Of a stretch of DNA of 64,000 nucleotides, positions 54,258 to 62,346 are shown piece after piece. The stretch's first letter is position 1. Each line of letters begins with the position of its first letter. The notes beneath the pieces were generated by a model, which saw only the letters and a list, made by a program, of their open reading frames with translations, ran no database searches and had not been told where the DNA came from. A program made the translations under genes and the position numbers. Source of the DNA: Glaciecola punicea ACAM 611 (lineage in GTDB: Bacteria > Pseudomonadota > Gammaproteobacteria > Enterobacterales > Alteromonadaceae); assembly GCF_000252165.1 (NCBI RefSeq), contig NZ_BAET01000030.1:62001-126000 (forward strand), given 5' to 3'.

Positions 54258-56906
54258 TTAGAAAAAGTCGTACGAGAATCTTACACCGATAGTACGTGGA
54301 CGGTTGGTGACCACCTTAGGTGTAAACTGCTGATTATCGATATGTAGCACAGCGTTATCATCAAACAGGTTGTCGATAAATAGCTCAGCTTTCCATTCGT
54401 CGTTAGTAATACCGTAAGCTACATTGGCTAACACGTAGCTGTCTTGAATGTAACGTCCGCCTTTGAAGGCATCGCCGTTGGCGTCAGTGTAGTTAACGCC
54501 TGCAAACACGGGTGCTTCTTGTTGAATACTTAGGCCAGAGCCGGTGCCATAGACAAGTTCGGTTGTTTCTTCAAGAACGAAGGCATCCATGGTCATGCTA
54601 GCAATACGGTCACCGGTATATACCAAGGAGCCATTTATGTAACTTGTTAAGCCGTTTTCCAGCTCCATGAAGTAGCGCGCTCTTATATTACCTGAGAACG
54701 ATGCTGAATACGGTAGTTCAGCGCCTACAGGAGGCGCAATGCCGTCTAGCTCTGAGTTTATACGTGTTAATTCAGTGTCTAATAGACTAAACGAGGCGTC
54801 TAATATTAGATTGTCAGTGGCTAGCCACGTCATGTCACCGTCTATGCCCATAATCTCTGCATCGCCGACGTTATCGGTGAATACTAAGAAACTAATATTG
54901 GTGGGGTCAAACCGTGAGGTTTGTAGGTCGGTAATCTCTGAATAAAAGGCTGTTGCGTTCATACGGAATACGCCGTCAAAGAAGTCGCCTTTCATGCCTA
55001 CTTCGTAGTTTTGCAAGGTGTCGGTAGTTGAATATACCGGTATGCGGAAGCCCTCAAATGCGCCTGTTTGTGAAGTCGATTTGCCGCCGCCAACACGGTT
55101 TGTGACTGGTGGCCTGAAACCTTCGCTTATTGTGGCAAAGAACAATAGATCGCTGGTTGCTTTCCAGTCTATTGAGGCTTTGAAAATGGTATCGTCTACG
55201 GTAAGTACGCCGTCGTCATCTAGTAATGACACATCTAACTGGCCGCTGGCTATAGCGGCGTTAACGGCTGCTGGATCTTCGCCAACCGCAATAAGTTCAT
55301 CCGGGTCAAGTGAACCAAATGCGCGTAGTCTTCGTGATACATCAACGGTCGTGGTGGAGCCTTTATAGTCGTCTTTGATTTCGTACCAGCGAGCGCCTAA
55401 AGTAACCGTTAAATCTTCGGTTATATCGTACTCTGCTTGACCAAATAAAGCGATTTGATCAATACCGTGGCTTACATCATTTACGAAGCCTACTTCTGAT
55501 TCAAATGGACCGCCGTTGCTGTTGATGCCTTCTTTACCTACTGTTTCACGTGCTAAATCAGTGAATTTCTCGGTGTTGGGTATTTTGAACCTACCCACGG
55601 TGTTTAATTCTTGTGAATCGTAGAATATGCCTGCGGTGATGCGCCAGTCTCTTGCTGCGTCAGTGTTCACACGAAATTCATGCGTTATACGTGAGGTATC
55701 GGTTTCTTCTTTATAAAACTTGGTCGGATCTAAGCATTTGTCATCAGCCTGATCGGCGTTGTTATAGCTACACACGTAGTAGGCTGAGAATAGGCCGCCG
55801 TTGGTGTAGCCGGTGTAATCTACCAATGAATCAATATCTCGGTTTAATAATCCACCTGTATAAACTAGTTCAAGCTCATTTAAACGACCGTTTAGTGTCC
55901 ATGTAGTTAAGCCAAAGGTATCGGTGTTCTCTTCTGGTTGGAAGCGGTTAACGCTTGATGTGCCCTGCAGATTAGGATCGTAGGCAAACACGCCTTCGGT
56001 TTCAAGTTGCTGGGCAGTGTGCTGAACTAACACATCCCAATCGCTACTAAATTCATGCGCAATACCAAAACGTACGCCTGAGTATATTGCATCGTTGAAG
56101 TCGTCTTCAACTAGTGCATCGTTTTGAGGTACAACAACCGGGGTGTTGGCTGGGTCGGCTAAGGCGCCGCCTGAAATTCTACTGATAACAACGGAACTGC
56201 CTCTGTAGCCACCTTGGTCTGGGTCGTTAAGCACGTTGTCTATCCAACCGCCTTGTCTGTCGTTATAAGCGGTTATTCGTACTGCGGTGTTGTCAAACGG
56301 TACAAAGTTTAAGAACGCTTCAACTGAGTTGCTCATTTCACCGCCTTTAGTGAAACTAGTGCCAAAATCGAGGCCGCCTGCGAAACCTGCAAAATCAGGC
56401 TTTTTAGTGATCATACGCACGGTGCCAGACTGTGAGCTGGCGCCAAACAAGGTCCCTTGTGGACCGGGCAACACTTCAACGCGTGAAATGTCTGCAGCAT
56501 ATATGTCAAGGTTTCGACCTTGCATAGACACTGGCTGTTCGTCTAAATAAAACGCTACTGATGGCTGCAAAGCTTGTACGGTAGACACCGCAATGTTAGT
56601 TTGTGACGTCGCCGCGCCACGGATGTATATTTCGTTTTGACCAGGGCCTGTGCCTTGAAACACTACGTTAGGTAGAAATTCGACGTAGTCTTGAAAGTTG
56701 TCAACGCCTAAGTTTTCAAGAGCATCGCCGCTTAGGGCGCTTACCGTTACGGGAACATCTTGAATAGATTCTGCGCGTTTAGTGGCAGTAACCTCTATGG
56801 TTTCAATAACGCGTTTGGGTTGTGCTGTGTCGGCAGTTTGCGCTGTTGCAATGGATGATACGCCTAATGCAGTTATGATTGCATAGCTTAATTTATTGAT
56901 TTTCAA
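54258..56906 (-). CDS. TonB-dependent outer-membrane receptor
   Basis: An 882-residue receptor. A signal peptide (about 1-22) is followed by the TonB box region IETIEVTA, the plug domain (SIQDVPVTVSALSGDALENL, YIRGAATSQTN, ISRVEVLPGPQGTLFGA), and a 22-strand barrel ending in VRFSYDFF with the terminal Phe recognised by BamA. It imports a ligand using the proton-motive force via TonB. The plug style (SIQDVPVTV) is the marine iron- or carbohydrate-receptor type. The divergent BCCT gene hints at small organic cations, but the ligand is unknown. Confidence 0.94.
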   Translation of the reverse strand: MKINKLSYAIITALGVSSIATAQTADTAQPKRVIETIEVTATKRAESIQDVPVTVSALSGDALENLGVDNFQDYVEFLPNVVFQGTGPGQNEIYIRGAATSQTNIAVSTVQALQPSVAFYLDEQPVSMQGRNLDIYAADISRVEVLPGPQGTLFGASSQSGTVRMITKKPDFAGFAGGLDFGTSFTKGGEMSNSVEAFLNFVPFDNTAVRITAYNDRQGGWIDNVLNDPDQGGYRGSSVVISRISGGALADPANTPVVVPQNDALVEDDFNDAIYSGVRFGIAHEFSSDWDVLVQHTAQQLETEGVFAYDPNLQGTSSVNRFQPEENTDTFGLTTWTLNGRLNELELVYTGGLLNRDIDSLVDYTGYTNGGLFSAYYVCSYNNADQADDKCLDPTKFYKEETDTSRITHEFRVNTDAARDWRITAGIFYDSQELNTVGRFKIPNTEKFTDLARETVGKEGINSNGGPFESEVGFVNDVSHGIDQIALFGQAEYDITEDLTVTLGARWYEIKDDYKGSTTTVDVSRRLRAFGSLDPDELIAVGEDPAAVNAAIASGQLDVSLLDDDGVLTVDDTIFKASIDWKATSDLLFFATISEGFRPPVTNRVGGGKSTSQTGAFEGFRIPVYSTTDTLQNYEVGMKGDFFDGVFRMNATAFYSEITDLQTSRFDPTNISFLVFTDNVGDAEIMGIDGDMTWLATDNLILDASFSLLDTELTRINSELDGIAPPVGAELPYSASFSGNIRARYFMELENGLTSYINGSLVYTGDRIASMTMDAFVLEETTELVYGTGSGLSIQQEAPVFAGVNYTDANGDAFKGGRYIQDSYVLANVAYGITNDEWKAELFIDNLFDDNAVLHIDNQQFTPKVVTNRPRTIGVRFSYDFF

Positions 56907-57039
56907 TAGCTTCCCCTAATTAATTAACGAATAACGTACAATCAATGCATAATAGTTAGTGTGCTAAATATTACAATTATACGCTTCTTCTGTGTAGTGT
57001 AGCACATACTTATGTATGGTATGACACATAAACTGCATA

Positions 57040-57054
57040 AATAATGTAATTATT
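57040..57054. promoter_or_regulatory. Candidate operator AATAATGTAATTATT
   Basis: A 15-base palindrome (6-bp arms, 3-base centre) midway between the divergent TonB receptor and BCCT genes. Its size and AT content fit a MarR-type site, and a MarR gene follows BCCT. This is inference from position; AT-rich palindromes arise easily. Confidence 0.3.
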
Positions 57055-57163
57055 CATTTGTGGACTAATTATTTGGTGTTTATTTAATTTTTTATTAAAA
57101 TAATCGTGTTTAATACTACGCAATGTACTAAAATCGGACTTGGTTTTAATAAAGGATCACCCC

Positions 57164-59125
57164 GTGAATAAAGATGCACCAGGTAAGCTAAATAAAGCAG
57201 TATTCTATCCAGCGTCGGGGCTCGTTATAAGTTTGCTGATGTTCACACTTGTTTTCCCTCAGATTTCTGGCTTGTTTTTTAATAACTTACAAACGACTAT
57301 TGTCGACAACGGCAGCTGGTTTTATGTGTTCGTGGTGGCCGTTGTGCTCGTTTTTACGCTTTACCTTGGGCTGTCGCGTTTTGGCAATGTAAAACTAGGC
57401 CCCGATCATTCTGTGCCTGATTACCCATACTTAAGCTGGCTTTCAATGCTGTTTGCCGCAGGCATGGGTATTGGGCTCATGTTTTATGGGGTTGCAGAGC
57501 CTTTAATGCATTATTTGGCGCCGCCCACGATGGAAACTGGCACTATACAGGCGGCCCAAGAGGCAATGAAAATGACCTTTTTTCACTGGGGCTTGCATGC
57601 GTGGGCTATTTATACAATCGTCGCGCTAATTCTGGCGTACTTTAGTTTTAGGCACGATTTGCCGCTTACTCTTCGTTCAGGGCTTTATCCGCTTATTGGC
57701 GATAAAATTTACGGCTGGCGCGGTGACTTAGTGGACGTTTTTGCAGTAACGGGTACGCTTTTTGGTGTCGCTACTTCACTGGGCTTAGGGGTATTGCAAA
57801 TAAGTGCAGGCTTGAATTATTTATTTGGGTTTTCAACTACCACCATCGCGCAAGTATGTCTTATTATTGGCATAACCTCACTTGCGGTGCTGTCGGTGTG
57901 CAGCGGGCTTGATAAAGGGATAAAATTACTCTCTGAGTTCAATATGACGCTGGCGGTGGGTTTGTTGTTGTTAGTATTAGTGCTGGGGCCTACCGTGTTT
58001 TTGCTGCAAGCGCTTATGCAAAACACCGGTGCTTATTTGTCGGATATTGTGCGCAACACCTTTAATTTATTCGCTTATCAGAAAACCGATTGGATTGGTG
58101 GTTGGACCATCTTTTATTGGGGTTGGTGGCTAGCGTGGGCGCCTTTTGTTGGCTTGTTTATTGCGCGAATTTCACGCGGTCGTACTATTCGCGAGTTCAT
58201 TTTAGGGGTAATGATAGTGCCAACTATTTTCACCTTAATATGGATGACGATATTTGGTAACACTGCGATAGACATGGTGTTAAACCAAGGCAATGAAATG
58301 CTAGGCACCTTGGCCAATGACAACACCCCAGTGGCGCTGTTTTTGTTTTTAGAGCAGTTCCCCTGGTCGAATTTGCTGTCGGGTATGGCGGTATTAATGA
58401 TAGTCGTCTTTTTTGTCACCTCATGCGACTCGGGCGCAATGGTAATTGATATGTTGTGCAGCCATGGCAACAATAATACACCTTTGTGGCAGCGAATATA
58501 CTGGACAGCAGGCGTGGGGGTTATAGCGGCGGTGCTGCTACTATCAGATGGGATTAGTGCACTTCAAACCATGACCATTGCCAGTGCGCTACCCTTTGCT
58601 GTTGTACTGCTTATTGCAATGGTAGGGCTAATGAAAGCTTTGCGTGTAGAATCGTACAAAAAAGAGAGTCAGTTACTTGGGCAACCGCCCATGCAAGGCA
58701 CAGGTAATTTGGGAGATTGGCGAGAGCGCCTAAAAAGCGTAGTGGATTTTCCAAATAAACAGCGCGTCAGTCGCTTTATTACCGAGGTAGGCCTGCCTGC
58801 ATTTGGTGCGGTAAAAGCTGAACTTAAAAATCTTGAAATTGACGCAGCTGTCGAGCAGAATAGCCGCGGAATTATGATTAGTGTTGACCAAGGGGATGAT
58901 CAAAGCTTCAGCTATGCGATAGAGCCTAAGCGCCATTTGCAGCCTGAGTTTTCCCATGACAACGTGCATAATGACGATAACGACAGCGTGTATTATCGCG
59001 CTGAGGTCCATCTTAACGAAGGTGGTCAAGATTATTGCGTAATGGGCTGGTCAAAAACTGCGCTTATTAATGATGTGGTTGATCAGTATCACAAACATTT
59101 GTACTTTTTGCATTTAATGCGCTAA
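57164..59125 (+). CDS. BCCT-family betaine/choline/carnitine transporter
   Basis: A 653-residue transporter with twelve helices and a ~140-residue cytosolic C-terminal tail. The family signature in helix 8, YWGWWLAWAPFVGLFIARIS, and the N-terminal GMGIGLMFYGVAEPLMHY are intact. BCCT proteins import quaternary ammonium solutes for osmoprotection or as carbon and nitrogen source. I chose GTG 57164 because AAAGGA lies seven bases upstream; the TTG at 57140 has none. The MarR gene begins 14 bases after it. Confidence 0.94.
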   Translation: MNKDAPGKLNKAVFYPASGLVISLLMFTLVFPQISGLFFNNLQTTIVDNGSWFYVFVVAVVLVFTLYLGLSRFGNVKLGPDHSVPDYPYLSWLSMLFAAGMGIGLMFYGVAEPLMHYLAPPTMETGTIQAAQEAMKMTFFHWGLHAWAIYTIVALILAYFSFRHDLPLTLRSGLYPLIGDKIYGWRGDLVDVFAVTGTLFGVATSLGLGVLQISAGLNYLFGFSTTTIAQVCLIIGITSLAVLSVCSGLDKGIKLLSEFNMTLAVGLLLLVLVLGPTVFLLQALMQNTGAYLSDIVRNTFNLFAYQKTDWIGGWTIFYWGWWLAWAPFVGLFIARISRGRTIREFILGVMIVPTIFTLIWMTIFGNTAIDMVLNQGNEMLGTLANDNTPVALFLFLEQFPWSNLLSGMAVLMIVVFFVTSCDSGAMVIDMLCSHGNNNTPLWQRIYWTAGVGVIAAVLLLSDGISALQTMTIASALPFAVVLLIAMVGLMKALRVESYKKESQLLGQPPMQGTGNLGDWRERLKSVVDFPNKQRVSRFITEVGLPAFGAVKAELKNLEIDAAVEQNSRGIMISVDQGDDQSFSYAIEPKRHLQPEFSHDNVHNDDNDSVYYRAEVHLNEGGQDYCVMGWSKTALINDVVDQYHKHLYFLHLMR

Positions 59126-59139
59126 GGATTAAAAGAAAT

Positions 59140-59613
59140 ATGAAGAAAGATGAAGAGTTATTGGTTGCCCTGCGCAGAATTATTCGCGCTATTGATATGC
59201 GCTCGCGTCAGTTGAATAAACAAGTTGGTATGACAGGCCCGCAGTTGTTAATACTACACAAGGTAGGCAAACAAAGCGGTGTAATGGTGCGCGAGATTGC
59301 CGAAGATATTAATTTAAGCTCAGCGACTGTCACCAGTATTCTTGATCGCATGGAAGATAATAACCTCGTGAGACGCATTCGCAGAACGCAAGACAAGCGC
59401 AAAGTTGGTGTGTTTTTAACAGAGGCCGGTGAAAAAGCATTTGAAACCGCGCCTATGCCCTTTCAAGAGCATTTTACAAATCGTTTTAACAGTCTAGAAA
59501 AGTGGGAGCAAAGTCAAATGGTGGCGACGTTGCAGCGCATTGCTTCAATGATGGACGCGCAAGATGTAGATGCTTCGCCAATGCTTGAGCTTGGCAGTAT
59601 TTTAGATCGTTAA
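59140..59613 (+). CDS. MarR-family transcriptional regulator
   Basis: A 157-residue winged-helix regulator: MTGPQLLILHKVGKQSGVMV, REIAEDINLSSATVTSILDR (recognition helix) and NLVRRIRRTQDKRKVGVFLT (wing). It is co-transcribed with the BCCT gene (14-base gap) and probably controls that transporter and the divergent TonB receptor. MarR proteins respond to small ligands, perhaps here the transported solute. Confidence 0.92.
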   Translation: MKKDEELLVALRRIIRAIDMRSRQLNKQVGMTGPQLLILHKVGKQSGVMVREIAEDINLSSATVTSILDRMEDNNLVRRIRRTQDKRKVGVFLTEAGEKAFETAPMPFQEHFTNRFNSLEKWEQSQMVATLQRIASMMDAQDVDASPMLELGSILDR

Positions 59614-59635
59614 GGTGTGTTAAAAAAGTGTAAAA

Positions 59636-59649
59636 GGGTCAGGTCCAAT
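59636..59649 (+). repeat. REP-like motif GGGTCAGGTCCAAT, copy 1
   Basis: This 14-base motif abuts the stop codon of the Rho-like gene (TAA of the minus strand at 59649-59651). An exact inverted copy lies at 62288-62301. The GGGTCAGGTC core resembles REP elements linked to REP-associated transposases in gammaproteobacteria; no transposase is in the window. Confidence 0.6.
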
Positions 59650-60626
59650 TACATTTTTTTTCCACTCATCACTTCCAATAATTGTGCATTAGTCGGATAC
59701 TTTTCGAGTAACTCAAACAATTTAGCGGCGCCGTCATATGCCTTGAGGCCGGTCAGTCCTCTGCGCAGCGTTCTAACATTCTCGATGTCTTTGGCGCTTA
59801 TAAGAAGTTCTTCACGGCGCGTACTGCTTTTAGCAATATCTAAAGCGGGGAAGATACGCTTGTCGGCGATGTCGCGCGATAACACAATTTCCATGTTGCC
59901 GGTGCCTTTAAATTCTTCGAATATAATTTGGTCCATGCGGCTTCCAGTGTCAGCCAGTATGGTGGCTAAAATGGTCAATGATCCACCGTTTTCAATCTTT
60001 CTGGCAGCGCCGAACAGTTTCCTTGGAATCTCCATTGCTTTAGCGTCAAGACCGCCCGACATGGTGCGGCCGCTGTTTTTTGTGCGCGCATTATGTACCC
60101 GTGTAAGCCGGGTAAGTGAATCTATCACTATCATCACATCATGACCTTCGCCCGCTTCACGCTGCGCTTTTTGAATGAGCTTGTTGGCTACCCGTACATG
60201 GTGTTCATAGCTTTCATCGGTAGATGATGCGTGTACCTGCGCCTGCACGCTGCGGGTGAAGTCGGTGACCTCTTCTGGCCGTTCATCAATTAATAAAGCG
60301 TACAGTTTTATTGCAGGATAAGCGCAGCCCACGGCTTGGCAAATGTGTTTTAAAATGGTGGTTTTGCCACAGCCTGGTGGTGCCACAATAAGGCCGCGCT
60401 GGCCCATGCCAATGGGCGTAATTAAATCCATCGCTCGCATTGACAGCTGCGATGAACCTAATTCTAGATGAATACATTGAGTAGGGTTTACCGCCACACC
60501 GTCTAAAAATCGCTTTAATGGATCGCTTTGTGGCTCCCTGCGAGCTACTTTCTTAGCGGTCTTATCTGTTTCTGGTTTGAGCTCTTTCTTTTTTGGCAGG
60601 TTCAAAGATAATATTTTTTTTGTCAT
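59649..60626 (-). CDS. Rho-like RNA-dependent ATPase lacking the N-terminal RNA-binding domain
   Basis: A 325-residue paralogue of transcription terminator Rho. After ~40 lysine-rich residues it goes straight to the ATPase: GLIVAPPGCGKTTILKH (Walker A), DVMIVIDSLTRLTR (Walker B), MSGGLDAKAMEIPRK (Q-loop area), GTGNMEIVLSRDIADKR (R-loop area) and SSTRREELL. The cold-shock-like primary RNA-binding domain of standard Rho (about 130 residues) is absent. It may form a hexamer that works on RNA through the central channel alone. ATG 60626 starts the conserved protein; a longer frame from 60695 adds unlike residues. Confidence 0.88.
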   Translation of the reverse strand: MTKKILSLNLPKKKELKPETDKTAKKVARREPQSDPLKRFLDGVAVNPTQCIHLELGSSQLSMRAMDLITPIGMGQRGLIVAPPGCGKTTILKHICQAVGCAYPAIKLYALLIDERPEEVTDFTRSVQAQVHASSTDESYEHHVRVANKLIQKAQREAGEGHDVMIVIDSLTRLTRVHNARTKNSGRTMSGGLDAKAMEIPRKLFGAARKIENGGSLTILATILADTGSRMDQIIFEEFKGTGNMEIVLSRDIADKRIFPALDIAKSSTRREELLISAKDIENVRTLRRGLTGLKAYDGAAKLFELLEKYPTNAQLLEVMSGKKM

Positions 60627-60862
60627 GGTATCGCTTTTTAGCTGTGGTGCACTAAATTTTTTAGATGCGTGTAATGGGAACAGCCCAATAAACATTATAC
60701 AGGCTCATTAGGCATATTTCACGAAAGTCATTCATTGTTTCAGTAATAAGCTTCGTTAGGCAAAACCTGTGTTGCTGTGTAAGCACAAGCTACTTGTTTT
60801 TCAACATTTCTAGTTACACAATAGACCAAATTGTGATAACAATCTTTGCGGCTGCACTAAAA

Positions 60863-62320
60863 ATGATAAAAAAAGAATTCGCGATACCTCACACGCTCAT
60901 TTTACTACTGTGCATGATGTTTGTCGCCTATATTGCGACTTGGCTAATTCCTCAAGGTTTCTTTGAAACCGTCATTTTAGACAATGGACGAAGTGCGGTA
61001 GTGGCCGGCACTTATGCATTGGCCGATGAGCAAATTAGGCTCACGCCGATGGACTTTTTAGTGGCCATTCCGCGTGCTCTTGCGGCGGCGCAAGATATCA
61101 TATTCTTTGTATTTATTGTCGGCGGTGTGCTCTCTATCGCGCGCGCTACCGGTACCATAGATGCTCTCATCGGCAGTTTGTTAGAACGTTTTGGCCATAA
61201 GCCTCATTTGCTAATATTTATGGTGGTGTTTTGTTTCGCGCTGGCCTCTGGTGCTATTGGAACGGCAGGTGAATATATTCCATTCGTGCTTATTTTAGTG
61301 GGCCTGTGTAAAGCGATGCGTCTTGATGCCATGACCGCTGTGGGCATGGTGGTCACCGGTTATGGCATAGGCTATGGGGTGTCGGCTTTCAGTCCTTTCA
61401 CCGTTATGGTTGCGCAGCAGGTAGCTGGTATACCCTTGTATTCGGGCATTGAATTGAGGTTAGCGATATTTGTGCCCTTTGTATTAATCGGGTTTCATCA
61501 TGTATGGCGCTATGCAAAAATGGTGCAAGATGATCCAAGCAAATCTTACACTGCTGGTTTGCCCTGCCCTCTAGAGAATAGCGAATCGGGCAACTATCCA
61601 GGCTTAAACTTTCGCCATAAACTAATATTATTTGGCTTAGTGGCAAGTATTGTAATTGCCGTGTGGGGAATTTCGCAAAGAGGCTGGTATCTTTACGAGC
61701 TAGGTGCGGTGTTTATTTTGTGGGGAATATTAACCGCGATAGTGGGCCAGTTAAGCGCCGACCTTGCGGCAACCAAATTTATAGAAGGGGTGCAAGAGCT
61801 TGCCACAACGGCGATATTAATAGGGGTTGCACGCGGCATTGCGCTGATTATGGAAGATGGTCAAATACTCCATACTTTGGTGCACGGCATGTCTATGCCC
61901 TTGTCGCATTTAGGCGCAGAATTTGCCGCGGTGGGTATGTTTATCATGCAGTCTTTGCTCAACCTATTTATACCTTCTGGCAGTGGCCAAGCTTACGTTA
62001 CCATGCCTTTGATGGCGCCGGTGGGCGACATTATAGGCGTGAATAGACAAATTGTGGTGCTTGCCTATCAGTTTGGCGATGGTTTCTCGAATATGATTAT
62101 TCCAACTAACGCTGTCTTAATGGGCATTATTGGGATGGCCGGGGTGCCTTATCATCTGTGGTTTAAATTTTGTTACCCGCTTATTTTGAAGTTGATGCTT
62201 GCGGCGTCTGTCGTGTTGGTGTTTGCGGTTATATTTGATTATGGGGCTGATGTGCAGCCAGCTGCTGTGAATGCTGTGAATTTGCTGATTGGACCTGACC
62301 CCATTAGTTCTTGGTCTTAG
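60863..62320 (+). CDS. YfcC-family carboxylate/amino-acid carrier
   Basis: A 485-residue membrane protein of the YfcC/DcuC-like group with about twelve helices. Features include IPHTLILLLCMMFVAYIATWL, IFFVFIVGGVLSIARATGTI, GTAGEYIPFVLILVGLCKAM and the second-half SLLNLFIPSGSGQAYVTMPL. The E. coli relatives are putative short-chain carboxylate or basic-amino-acid carriers. An earlier in-frame TTG at 60794 is possible, but ATG 60863 starts the family core. Its last residues (IGPDPISSWS) are coded by the inverted REP-like motif at 62288. Confidence 0.85.
   Translation: MIKKEFAIPHTLILLLCMMFVAYIATWLIPQGFFETVILDNGRSAVVAGTYALADEQIRLTPMDFLVAIPRALAAAQDIIFFVFIVGGVLSIARATGTIDALIGSLLERFGHKPHLLIFMVVFCFALASGAIGTAGEYIPFVLILVGLCKAMRLDAMTAVGMVVTGYGIGYGVSAFSPFTVMVAQQVAGIPLYSGIELRLAIFVPFVLIGFHHVWRYAKMVQDDPSKSYTAGLPCPLENSESGNYPGLNFRHKLILFGLVASIVIAVWGISQRGWYLYELGAVFILWGILTAIVGQLSADLAATKFIEGVQELATTAILIGVARGIALIMEDGQILHTLVHGMSMPLSHLGAEFAAVGMFIMQSLLNLFIPSGSGQAYVTMPLMAPVGDIIGVNRQIVVLAYQFGDGFSNMIIPTNAVLMGIIGMAGVPYHLWFKFCYPLILKLMLAASVVLVFAVIFDYGADVQPAAVNAVNLLIGPDPISSWS
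62288..62301 (-). repeat. REP-like motif GGGTCAGGTCCAAT, copy 2 (inverted)
   Basis: The exact complement of the motif at 59636 lies inside the last codons of the YfcC gene, encoding the residues around GPDP, 19 bases before the stop. With copy 1 it brackets the Rho-like and YfcC genes in inverted orientation. Confidence 0.6.
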
Positions 62321-62346
62321 TGAGGCTATGGGCTCAATGTAATACC

